A DNA stretch of 64,000 nt from CAYXDO01 sp964463485 (GTDB lineage: Bacteria; Myxococcota; Kuafuiibacteriia; Kuafuiibacteriales; Kuafuiibacteriaceae), in the NCBI GenBank assembly GCA_964463485.1, contig CAYXDO010000023.1, positions 28,011-92,010 of the forward strand, written 5' to 3'. The position numbers were made by a program, and so were the translations under genes. Shown piece after piece: positions 22,999 through 31,199 of the stretch. The notes under the pieces were generated by a model. The model did not search any database. It was not told the origin of the DNA and saw nothing but the letters and a program-made list of their open reading frames with translations. Each line of letters opens with the position of its first letter. Position 1 is the first letter of the stretch.

Positions 22999-23649
22999 TC
23001 AGCCCGCGTCCACGGGGGAGATGCCGTACAGCGGAACGATGACGGGCTCACCGGTGTCGACGGCCTCGGCGGAGTCCGAGTTGCCTGAGTCCGCCGGAGC
23101 GCTGGCGTCGGTGGGCGGCGCGCCGTAGAGCGGGACGATGGCGGCGTCCGGGTCCGCTCCTGAGTCCGATGGGCTCGCATCGGCGATGACTTGGCCGGCG
23201 TCTGCCGAGCCCGCGTCGGGAGGGCTTCCGTAGAGCGGCACGATCGCCGCGTCCGGCTCCGCGTCGGTCGCTCCGGCGTCCGCCACGCCCAAGTCGGCGC
23301 GACCGGCGTCGACGCGAGCGTCCTCGGCGGTCGCGTCGGGCGGAGCGATTCCGTACAGCGGAACCGCAGGTGCTTCGTTGCAGCCCGTGGCCACCACCGA
23401 CAGACTCATGACGGAGGCCGCGAGGGCTCGCGCAGGCCTGGTGGACAAGGCTTGGAGGGCTGCCAGCACTCGGCCCGACCGAGTCGCCAGAGCGCTCGAA
23501 GCGAGGTCGGCGGGGATGTGCGCGAGCTCGAACGAGAAGGCGCAGAACGGGCAATTCGTCGCTCTGAGCTCCGGCGCGACGCGAATATGCTGGGCGCAAG
23601 CCGGGCAGACGGTGAGCCCGTGTCGAGAGACACGAATCGGTGTGCTCAT
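22999..23649 (-). CDS. VPLYG-repeat protein, candidate substrate of radical SAM enzyme
   Basis: A 216-residue protein from ATG 23649. Residues 15-36 have two C-P-x-C motifs (C-P-A-C and C-P-F-C) about 17 residues apart, a probable zinc ribbon. Residues 74-90 form a hydrophobic helix ending in V-V-A-T-G-C, which could be a lipobox or a membrane anchor. After it the protein is acidic, Asp/Ala/Gly-rich, with four repeats of V-P-L-Y-G-(I/S/A)-x-P-x-D-A at residues 96, 137, 172 and 205; the last ends the protein. Spacing between repeats is 33-41. The repeated aromatic motif next to a SPASM enzyme suggests each repeat is modified. The family is not known to me. Confidence 0.78.
   Translation of the reverse strand: MSTPIRVSRHGLTVCPACAQHIRVAPELRATNCPFCAFSFELAHIPADLASSALATRSGRVLAALQALSTRPARALAASVMSLSVVATGCNEAPAVPLYGIAPPDATAEDARVDAGRADLGVADAGATDAEPDAAIVPLYGSPPDAGSADAGQVIADASPSDSGADPDAAIVPLYGAPPTDASAPADSGNSDSAEAVDTGEPVIVPLYGISPVDAG
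23002..23364 (-). other. Four VPLYG motif repeats within the candidate precursor
   Basis: Codons for residues 96-216. The four units share V-P-L-Y-G followed within five residues by P-x-D-A; the first 10 bases of each unit differ enough in codon use to show they are not recent copies. The nearby linkers are rich in D-A-G. In triceptide-type systems an aromatic residue is cross-linked to a residue two positions on, but here the third residue is not constant. Confidence 0.8.
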
Positions 23650-23972
23650 GAGCAACCGCAGTTTGGTCCGTAACGGAGTTAACTGCAAGCCGCTCGACCC
23701 TGGGCCCCTGGGCTCCTGGGTAAGCGTTTAGCGTTCCGCCCTCAACTTTCAGCTCTTGGCTTGGTGAGACTTGCAGCTCGAAAAAGGCACCGTAAGCGCT
23801 TGTTTTGCTGAGAGCTGACGGCACGCGCCAGAGTTCTCTGTCTGCGACTCTGTGGTTTCGGCCTGGTCGGCGTGATCGGCGTGGTCAAGCACTTCACTTT
23901 CGATACAGAAAGCGGCATCCTCACCGAGACACCGGTCGTGAGAACGCGGCCCGCCGGGGGGGAGCCTTCAGC
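23650..23972. other. Intergenic region upstream of VPLYG operon
   Basis: 323 bases without a supported gene between the NACHT gene end and the VPLYG gene start, both on the minus strand. It would hold the promoter of the VPLYG operon. I see a direct repeat (tcggcgtgatcggcgtgg) near 23866 and, at 23848-23859, ctctgtggtttc which matches the right arm of the CACAGAGGACAC palindromic repeat at 45451-45545. No convincing -35/-10 pair was found. Confidence 0.5.
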
Positions 23973-26900
23973 TCACGATCTCGCCGGCTTGTTTTGCTCT
24001 CCCGAGTCGAACAGGTCGAGAACTTCGCTGGGTGTGCGAATTGGTCGGTAGGCACGAAGAATCTCGGCGAGCTCCGGCCAATCCGAACGGTCGAGGCAGG
24101 CTTCTGCGTTTGCCACGTGGGTCGGATTGTTTGGATCGTCGATGGAATGACACACGTGCCAAAAGAAGGCAGGGAACCAATGGGGGTTCGGAGCGTCCGA
24201 GAGGAGTCGCTTCCATGTGTCACCCCACGGCCATGTCCACGTGGTTTGGGTCTGAAAGAGTCCAAGGGCTAAAAGGAGGCCGAGTTGCACGGGCTCGCTG
24301 TTGCGACGAAGCTGACTTTTGGCAAGCGGCTCGAAGAACAGCCAGGTCCAAAAGTCCTGGACGCGTGTTTGAGAGATGATCTCCAGAGTTGCATCTGAGG
24401 CGACAAATTCGGCCGGCAACAGACTGGCAGCCACGTATTCCGCAGACACTTCGAGGGCTGAACGGCCCACTCTCGAATAACCGTCGAAGCTATTTGGCGA
24501 TGTTTTCAATTCTCCAAAAGGCGATGCTCCGTCGGCCCGGCCGACTGAGAGGGATTCGATAGTTGCCTCGAGCGCCACCCCATGAAAAATGACGGATGCC
24601 ACTTCCCGGATACTCTCGAACAATTGTTCCAAACCTTGATCATTTTTCCGAGTGTCGTTCCGAGCAAGGTGGGTCGTGACCCGGTCGGACCAATCGACAT
24701 GATCACGAATCACGTCGTGGCGAAAATACCTTTCGAGCCCTTGGGCGAATTGATACTCACCCCTTTTTCCGACGTATCCATCGACCCACGGCAGGAAGCT
24801 TTCGGCGAGCGACAGAGGTCTGTTGTATTCGTACGAGTGCACGAATCGGCGACCCGCGCGAGCGCTCGATTTCGCGCCGTCACGGTGATGAGGTGCTATT
24901 CCGGTCGCAAGGCCGATCGAGATGTCTCCGTGTAGCGAGCCAAATCGCACGACCAGCGGGATGCGGTGACGACATGCGAGTGCCGCGGTTCTCGTGAGCT
25001 CGAAGCGCCAGGCATTCCCTTTGATGAGAGGGACGACGAAAGCCGCCGAGGCGGAACTCGGCTCGTCCGCCAGGCAGCGGAGAATGCGGAACGCGGCCAG
25101 GTCGAAGGGACACTGTACGGCCCACGCCAGAAAATTGGCCCGGTCTGCCCGCACGGCACCCCAGCGAAATGCCCTGTGAGTCTGCGGAAAATCGAGGAGC
25201 GCAACAACTGTGCCTCGGCGATCGGTTCGACGCTCGGTGGGTTCCTCAAAGGGACATGATGCTGGGAGGATGGCGAGCAGCCCCGCCAGGGCTTCGACCC
25301 CATTCCGCTCGATCCGGTCCGCGACGAGCTCTGCCAACGCGAGGCCGTGGCGCTTTCCCAAAAGGAGAATGTCGTGAAGACGCGTCTCGGCTTCCTTCCA
25401 AATCGACCTGCCGAGCCACGGGCCGAACCGAAATGCCGAAATCGAAGCTCCGTCGAGCGTTTCTGCTCTTACCTCCGGAGTGACGTCGACCTCTTCTCGA
25501 AGTAAGGACAGAAGAAACGTCCACGACGTCCAAATTTCGAATCTTCTGATCTGCGCACTCTCTCCCTCGTTGTCGATCGGTACTCCATATCGAGCGTCAT
25601 CCAGAATACCCTTTGTCGCCCGATCGACGAGTCCCTTTCGAGTCGCTTCGGATCCCAATAGTAATAGGAGAGTCTCCTGCCAAACCGGTGAACGATGTCG
25701 ATCAATGATGATCGCAGCGGCCGCCTCTTCACCATGAGCCAGTTCTCGCTCGAGCAACGCTCTCGCCGCCAGAAACTCGAGCAGCGACAGGTGAAGAAAG
25801 CCGAATACGCCTGGTTGCTGCTCCACAAGAAGTCCCGTGTCCGCTTCGAGCCACCGGATCCAGCTCTCCGCTAGAGCTCGGCGCTCCGCATCAGAAGCGC
25901 CGCCAAACCCACGCTCTGCGAAGACTTCGACCAGCGCTCGCGTCAGCGCGGGACGCGAGAGTGCGATGGCCACTTCGTCCGCCTCGTGAGCCCGCGACTC
26001 CCGAGACTCTTGAATTCGAAGCGCGAGGTGCTCGAGAACAACTCTCTGACGACCTTCGTCGAGCGGATCAAAACGACGTCCACGAGCCCGCGGCCAGGTC
26101 TCGAGGAGGGTCTTTACGCAGAGATCATAGAGTCGGGCACGATCTCCCGGCAGATTGGTCTCATATCGATGAACGAGCGCGATCAGCGTAGCCAGAAGCG
26201 GATTTCTCGCGAGCTCCTTGGCTCGGGGCTCCGAGTCCAACGCCAGCGAGATATCGGCGACACGGCGCCCTCGATTTCGCGGATCATCAGGCTCAGCGAC
26301 GAGATACCAGTTCTCGAAGAATAGCTGCAGTTGAGCGTCGTCGAACGGTGCAAGTTGGAATTCTTCGAACGAGTCGCGGTCGAGCGGGGCTCGATCATAC
26401 CCAACGATCCGACTCGTCGCGATAATCGGACAATTCGGAAATGCGGCCGCGAGTTCTCCGATCATGTCCCTGACACGACGCCTGTCCTCTTCGACCGCGA
26501 CCTCATCCATGCCGTCGACGAGGATGAGTAATCGGCCTTGTTTTGCGAGGGACTCGAGATCCACACACTCGACTGGAACCTGAAGCAGGGCACGGCACTC
26601 ACCTGCCGCGAATTCGAGTAAGCCATCCCGCCGATTCTGCCGAACATACTCGCGAAGTCGAATGAGTATGGGCACCGGATAGCCGTCATTCTGTGCCGCC
26701 AACATGGCCAGATGGAGGAGTAGTGTGGTTTTTCCGCTGCCTGGATTGCCCAGAACAACGCATGAAAAGGCTCCGTCACGGATCTTGACCCAGTCGTCGG
26801 AGCTGGCTCGCGGCACTTCGTCAATGTCCAGATTCAGTTCGACGGTAAATCGGGGCCCATATCTGCTGTTCTTCCCTCTTTCGAGCACCGAGTGTTGAAG

Positions 26901-28607
26901 CGCCGCAAGAGTTATGCCTTCCTCGGACGCTCCTCGACGGTAGTTCTCGAGATGTACAGGTACGAAGAGATCACTCAAAGTCGTCCGTGGTTTTCTCGCT
27001 GTGTCGGGCAGACCAACGAAGTCGAATCGGCCGTGGACGCGAGCGGTGGCCTGGCGCAAGCGAGTCACCAATGACAAGAGCTCGTCCGTCGGACCCTTCA
27101 GTAACGTTGGTTTTTCCGCGAGCGGACGCAATCGGATCACGCGTTGACCATTGGGCGCGCTGCGTCCGACTCCGGGATCTGCATGCCAGAAACCGCCGTC
27201 TCGCTCGCTCCAAGTGAAGCAGCTCGTACTCAGCTCGCCGGTCCCCGGGTCAAAAGATGCCGCCTGAAAGCCGTGCTTCCATTTTGATCCCGAGTAGAGA
27301 GCGCCCGCTCCCGAAACCACATGAACGCCGCTCGGAACGAGCACCGCCGACAGATCGGCCTCGTGAAGGTGCCCATGAAGGACGACATCCGACGCGGTAG
27401 CAAGGAGCTCCGAGATGGCCCTTTGTTCCGCCTCGTGAAGCCAACGAAGAGGGTGGTGCAAGAGAACAATCTTGAACGAGGCCCGGGCCTGATCCAACTC
27501 GCGAAGCGCGTCCACGACCTGACGCTCGCCGAGAACGATTCGTCCAGACTTGTCCTCATCAGGTCCGCACATCCAGGCCGAACAGAGACTCGCGATACCG
27601 ACTTCGATCCCACCAATCGTCCGAACATCCGTTCGCCAGGGACGGTCTGGACTCACGCCGCGCGCTGGCCCGAGGAGCTTTTCCGTAAAGTCCGAGTAGG
27701 CGCCGAGTCGGCGGCCATACTGTGCCAGCTCCGTCGCAGTAGCGATCAAGTCACCCGTGAGCTCCTGGAACTCGCTCCGATTCTCCCCGCCGAGCCCCAA
27801 GATCCAATTCTGACCTGCCTTGACGCCCGGTCCAATCAATTTTCGACCAACGTCGTGATTGCCTGGAACGACAAACAGATCATCGCGACGATCGAGGCCG
27901 AGACCGTCCATGACCTCTTCGAGCATGACCTGGAGTGATTCGTACTGTTCAGGCCTTCCGGACCAGGCCAGATCTCCGGTAGCAAACACGAGCTGGGGTT
28001 TGATCTGCGCCTCTTGGAGGAGCTTCGGTAGGTCTCGTTGAAACTGATTCAGGACTCTGTCTTGCCTCCAATCATCCTGGATATGCAAATCGGAAATATG
28101 GAGCCATTCGATAGCCGCGCCGGTTGAAAGCATGGAGGCCGTCTTTGCAAGCGTCGAGTCGGCTTCCAGCACACAAACGGTCGGCGCGAGGGCCCACAAA
28201 TCCGGCGCTCGCTCGCGCACATGAGCTCGCAAAGCCGGCGTCCCAGCGAATACGACGAAAATAGGACCATCGCGGGATAGTGAATCTCGCGAGCGATTCA
28301 TCGAAGCCAACGCATGTCTCCAAGCTTCGCTGGGCTGATCTGGTTGTGGTGTTTCGGACTCGAACCAGGCGATCGAGAGTCCCTTGCCGGACTTGTTCCG
28401 GGCGGCGAGGGTCCTTACCCGTTTGGGCGCGTCGTCGTCCGGCCGAATGAGCTCGATGCTCGGCGCTTCGGATTGTAGGCGTTCAAAGGCGACCCGCAGT
28501 AACTCAGCCTTCTCGGCTAGCACAAGCGCGAATCCGAGGTGCGACTCGAGCCGCCACGTCGATCTCAGGCGCTCGAAGGCGCGCTCCGCTGTTCGTCCGA
28601 ATCTCAA
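23973..28607 (-). CDS. Metallophosphoesterase-NACHT (STAND NTPase) protein
   Basis: A 1544-residue protein starting at TTG 28607, which overlaps the upstream stop (TTGA). Residues 1-160 are an alpha/beta domain of unknown type. A calcineurin-like metallophosphoesterase follows with D-L-H (173-175), G-D (211-212), G-N-H-D (249-252), H-H-P (384-386) and H-G-H-L-H (411-415), all metal ligands intact. A NACHT domain has Walker A G-N-P-G-S-G-K-T-T (620-628) and Walker B L-L-I-L-V-D-G-M-D-E-V (693-703). The C-terminal ~700 residues are helical and presumably sense a ligand. Such effector-NACHT proteins are bacterial NLR-like immune receptors; phosphoesterase activity could attack nucleic acid or nucleotides after activation. 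The pairing with an AAA protein suggests a two-gene defence module. Confidence 0.88.
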   Translation of the reverse strand: MRFGRTAERAFERLRSTWRLESHLGFALVLAEKAELLRVAFERLQSEAPSIELIRPDDDAPKRVRTLAARNKSGKGLSIAWFESETPQPDQPSEAWRHALASMNRSRDSLSRDGPIFVVFAGTPALRAHVRERAPDLWALAPTVCVLEADSTLAKTASMLSTGAAIEWLHISDLHIQDDWRQDRVLNQFQRDLPKLLQEAQIKPQLVFATGDLAWSGRPEQYESLQVMLEEVMDGLGLDRRDDLFVVPGNHDVGRKLIGPGVKAGQNWILGLGGENRSEFQELTGDLIATATELAQYGRRLGAYSDFTEKLLGPARGVSPDRPWRTDVRTIGGIEVGIASLCSAWMCGPDEDKSGRIVLGERQVVDALRELDQARASFKIVLLHHPLRWLHEAEQRAISELLATASDVVLHGHLHEADLSAVLVPSGVHVVSGAGALYSGSKWKHGFQAASFDPGTGELSTSCFTWSERDGGFWHADPGVGRSAPNGQRVIRLRPLAEKPTLLKGPTDELLSLVTRLRQATARVHGRFDFVGLPDTARKPRTTLSDLFVPVHLENYRRGASEEGITLAALQHSVLERGKNSRYGPRFTVELNLDIDEVPRASSDDWVKIRDGAFSCVVLGNPGSGKTTLLLHLAMLAAQNDGYPVPILIRLREYVRQNRRDGLLEFAAGECRALLQVPVECVDLESLAKQGRLLILVDGMDEVAVEEDRRRVRDMIGELAAAFPNCPIIATSRIVGYDRAPLDRDSFEEFQLAPFDDAQLQLFFENWYLVAEPDDPRNRGRRVADISLALDSEPRAKELARNPLLATLIALVHRYETNLPGDRARLYDLCVKTLLETWPRARGRRFDPLDEGRQRVVLEHLALRIQESRESRAHEADEVAIALSRPALTRALVEVFAERGFGGASDAERRALAESWIRWLEADTGLLVEQQPGVFGFLHLSLLEFLAARALLERELAHGEEAAAAIIIDRHRSPVWQETLLLLLGSEATRKGLVDRATKGILDDARYGVPIDNEGESAQIRRFEIWTSWTFLLSLLREEVDVTPEVRAETLDGASISAFRFGPWLGRSIWKEAETRLHDILLLGKRHGLALAELVADRIERNGVEALAGLLAILPASCPFEEPTERRTDRRGTVVALLDFPQTHRAFRWGAVRADRANFLAWAVQCPFDLAAFRILRCLADEPSSASAAFVVPLIKGNAWRFELTRTAALACRHRIPLVVRFGSLHGDISIGLATGIAPHHRDGAKSSARAGRRFVHSYEYNRPLSLAESFLPWVDGYVGKRGEYQFAQGLERYFRHDVIRDHVDWSDRVTTHLARNDTRKNDQGLEQLFESIREVASVIFHGVALEATIESLSVGRADGASPFGELKTSPNSFDGYSRVGRSALEVSAEYVAASLLPAEFVASDATLEIISQTRVQDFWTWLFFEPLAKSQLRRNSEPVQLGLLLALGLFQTQTTWTWPWGDTWKRLLSDAPNPHWFPAFFWHVCHSIDDPNNPTHVANAEACLDRSDWPELAEILRAYRPIRTPSEVLDLFDSGEQNKPARS

Positions 28608-30040
28608 TTCTCCCTACCCTCTCTTTCTAAAGCCCGAAGTGCTTCATCCAAGCCACTCGCGATCAGTGGGTGCACTCCATACCAGACCTCACCGTTCCGA
28701 TACGACAGTACGAGGTATTGATCCATCGCGGCCGCAAGCGCGCCAAGCAGGCCCTCATCGAGTGTCGCGAGGCTCTCGGATCGACGAACATGATTTAGGA
28801 GCTCGACAGTTCCTCGAAACAGCACGCCTCGATCCTGAGATACATTCCGAATCGCGGCTTCGATGGCCTCGGGTGGAATCGGCAGGCCGGTCTGCATCGC
28901 ATGGTTCAGGAGCTCGCGAACGAGATTGAATAAGTCTCGAATATGCCCGCCGCTCGCCAACACCAGATGTTCGATGGCGGACACCCTCGTCTCACCTAGG
29001 AGGCGGTCGAGATCGACGCGTTTCTGAAGTAGTTCTTCTAGCGCTTTGATGCCTGGCGAATGCGCGCGGCCGCCCTCCGATGGGCGGTGTCGAACCTTTA
29101 CACTTGGCAAGACGCGGAGGCGTCCGCTGTAGGATTCAGCAAGACCTTTATGGAGGAACCCGAGGTAGGGTGGGATGACATAGACGACGTGGCATCCAGG
29201 CAGGCGCAGCAACTCAGACTGCTGAAAGAAGAGATCGGCCATCCCGCGGTAGACTCCTACGACTTCCTCGAGAGGCGTGCTGAACTTGTCGAGCCCATCC
29301 ACCAAAAGGACCAGTTGTTTTGGGGAGACGGCCTTCGCTACCTTCTCCGTCACATCGTGAAGAAAATCTCGAATTGCGGTCGGACGATGTCTCAGTCGTT
29401 TCGCGAGATGATCTCGGAAATCCTTCGACTCCCGCAGATTCGCTTTCAAATCGAGGCCGACCAGATTGAAACCCACATCCCCTTCGACGTCCTGCTGAAG
29501 AAACTCTCCGACTCTCTTCCAGATGCCACGCTGCTTGAACGCCTTGATCCCAAGCACCTCGGCAGCGCGCTCAGCAAGACCCGCTGAAATGCACAGTGCT
29601 AATTCCTCCGGCGAAGGAGCTGCGTTCAGACCGAGATACTCGCTCGCGCTGAAGTGAAGGACCACGAAAATCTGGTGTCGACGCAATTCCTCGGCGATCC
29701 GGCTCAGCTCAGTGCTCTTTCCAGTCCCGCGAAAACCGGCGAGGAGCTGGGTGCTATTCGGTTGGGGACGGACGCTGGCAAGTCGCACGGTGTCGACGAT
29801 CCCAAGGACCACGTCTTTGTCGCCACGAAGTGAGTGAATGGGACCGCCGTCGGGATCGATCCAGCGGTCCAAAGGCACGTATTGGGCAAGACCGCCGGGG
29901 CTCGCGAGGTCGACGGGCTTCGCAGGGTCGACCGCGGCGTACCAGCCTCCGAGAAGTCGCAGGGTCTCGTCATCAATGTCCACGCGCGCGAAGCTAGCAT
30001 CATTTGTTGCGCGGAGGCACCCTGTCGCATTGACCTCCAT
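28604..30040 (-). CDS. AAA/STAND-type P-loop ATPase paired with the MPE-NACHT protein
   Basis: About 478 residues if the ATG at 30040 is used; the frame is open to a GTG at 30076 and another GTG lies at 29983, and none has a clear ribosome site. Walker A is G-F-R-G-T-G-K-S-T near residue 102-110, Walker B is Q-L-V-L-L-V-D-G-L-D-K-F, followed by an arginine-rich sensor region and a winged-helix-like end. Such ATPases occur as partners in prokaryotic NLR-like and KAP-type defence modules. It overlaps the MPE-NACHT start by four bases, so the two are translationally coupled. Function as a regulator or second ATPase of the complex is inferred. Confidence 0.8.
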   Translation of the reverse strand: MEVNATGCLRATNDASFARVDIDDETLRLLGGWYAAVDPAKPVDLASPGGLAQYVPLDRWIDPDGGPIHSLRGDKDVVLGIVDTVRLASVRPQPNSTQLLAGFRGTGKSTELSRIAEELRRHQIFVVLHFSASEYLGLNAAPSPEELALCISAGLAERAAEVLGIKAFKQRGIWKRVGEFLQQDVEGDVGFNLVGLDLKANLRESKDFRDHLAKRLRHRPTAIRDFLHDVTEKVAKAVSPKQLVLLVDGLDKFSTPLEEVVGVYRGMADLFFQQSELLRLPGCHVVYVIPPYLGFLHKGLAESYSGRLRVLPSVKVRHRPSEGGRAHSPGIKALEELLQKRVDLDRLLGETRVSAIEHLVLASGGHIRDLFNLVRELLNHAMQTGLPIPPEAIEAAIRNVSQDRGVLFRGTVELLNHVRRSESLATLDEGLLGALAAAMDQYLVLSYRNGEVWYGVHPLIASGLDEALRALEREGREN

Positions 30041-30529
30041 GACATGTGTCGTTGGTGCTCGATCTTTCCGAGGCACTGTCTGAGTTGCCTATCGAATTCT
30101 TCGAGGCCGAGAGGTCATTGGGTCCTATCCGTGCCTGGAGGATCTTTCGTACCTCGCCCACATCCCGGAAGTCGGCGGCACGTCCCCCCCGCGGGCCGCG
30201 AGCGCGTCGCCTTGGCCTGCCCTGCCTGCACATTCGTGCTCGATTTCTGACTTCTGCGCTCCCAACGCCTCGAAAATTCAACGTGTCCCCGCGGGCTTCA
30301 GGCTTCGTCGCCGTCGCAGGCGTTCGCGTTCGAGCAGGAAGCTCTGGCGGGCTCAGGACATGGCGGGGGCCGCTCGACGGGTCACACCTGTCGTCGATGA
30401 CCGGCGCAGCGCCGGGGACGCACTTGCCTGCGCCGTCACAAGTCTCGGCGCCATCGCAGGCGTCGGCATTGGCGCACGAAGTCCCCACCTCGCGAGCGCC
30501 GCCTCGCTCGCGCTCGGAAGCGATCAGAC
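30041..30529. other. Intergenic region with decayed Cys-rich coding remnant
   Basis: 489 bases with no intact gene. The left part (to about 30290) shows no coding signal I can support. The right part contains the remnant described in the next entry. It is flanked by two minus-strand genes and would hold the promoter of the AAA/NACHT pair. Confidence 0.6.
30290..30500 (-). pseudogene. Remnant of a Cys-rich repeat protein
   Basis: In minus-strand frames two related segments can be read: S-C-A-N-A-D-A-C-D-G-A-E-T-C-D-G-A-G-K-C at about 30420-30480, and S-C-S-N-A-N-A-C-D-G-D-E-A just before a stop at about 30300-30345, in a shifted frame. These are copies of the Cys-rich unit seen in many myxobacterial secreted proteins. 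A frameshift and stop between them indicate decay. No start or ribosome site is visible. Confidence 0.45.
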
Positions 30530-31006
30530 TCATTCAGCGAGCGCGACGGTCGATACCGCGTCGAGCGCGTCCGCGGAACGAAGCACTCCCACGACCGACA
30601 CGGTCTTGCCGTCAAAGCCATCCACCAACTCGGGGACGACCGCCGCTCCGGACAGTGCGACGGTCGAGCCTTCGAGAGTCAGGCTGGGTTTTTCGGTTGC
30701 CCGAAATTTGCCTCGAACCCGAACGCGGTCGCCTTTGTGTCGCGCGAGCTCGGATGTGCTCTTGAGCTCGGGGAGCTTCTCGTCGTCCGAGCAGCTGCGG
30801 CGGCAGGTCGCTTGAATGGCCTCCCAACCCACCGCCTGGGCCATGTGGGCCCGCTCGCAAGCTGTTACACAGGCCGTCGAGAACGGGCTCGCGGGCGCAG
30901 GCAACCCATCACGCGCGGCTGGCGCCGAGCTCGGCGTTCGAGGAGGCGGGCCCACCGTAGCAGGCGTACAGCCGATCAACAAACCGAGGATCCAACGACC
31001 GCGCAT
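30530..31006 (-). CDS. Small predicted lipoprotein with OB-like domain
   Basis: A 158-residue product from ATG 31006 (the frame is open to 31042). The signal is M-R-G-R-W-I-L-G-L-L-I-G-C, a good lipobox. A Pro/Ala linker is followed by a helical Cys-containing segment (C-V-T-A-C-E-R-A-H and C-R-R-S-C) and a C-terminal beta segment (D-R-V-R-V-R-G-K-F, V-S-V-V-G-V-L) that looks like an OB-fold of about 70 residues. Function unknown. It is divergent from the B12 radical SAM gene, with about 190 bases between. Confidence 0.65.
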   Translation of the reverse strand: MRGRWILGLLIGCTPATVGPPPRTPSSAPAARDGLPAPASPFSTACVTACERAHMAQAVGWEAIQATCRRSCSDDEKLPELKSTSELARHKGDRVRVRGKFRATEKPSLTLEGSTVALSGAAVVPELVDGFDGKTVSVVGVLRSADALDAVSTVALAE

Positions 31007-31199
31007 TCGGCCGAGTTTGCCATCCGCTCTACGTCGAGGCAACCTCTAGCTCCGGCGGTCCGGCGGATCCGGCGGACGAGCGACCGAGCCCCTCGATGAG
31101 TCTCGGAATTCCGCGGAGCTCGCCGACTTTGCTCCAGAACAAATCACCGCCGCGTCGCGGTGACACGTCGGTGACACGGGCCGAGTATCTCTCTCTGGA

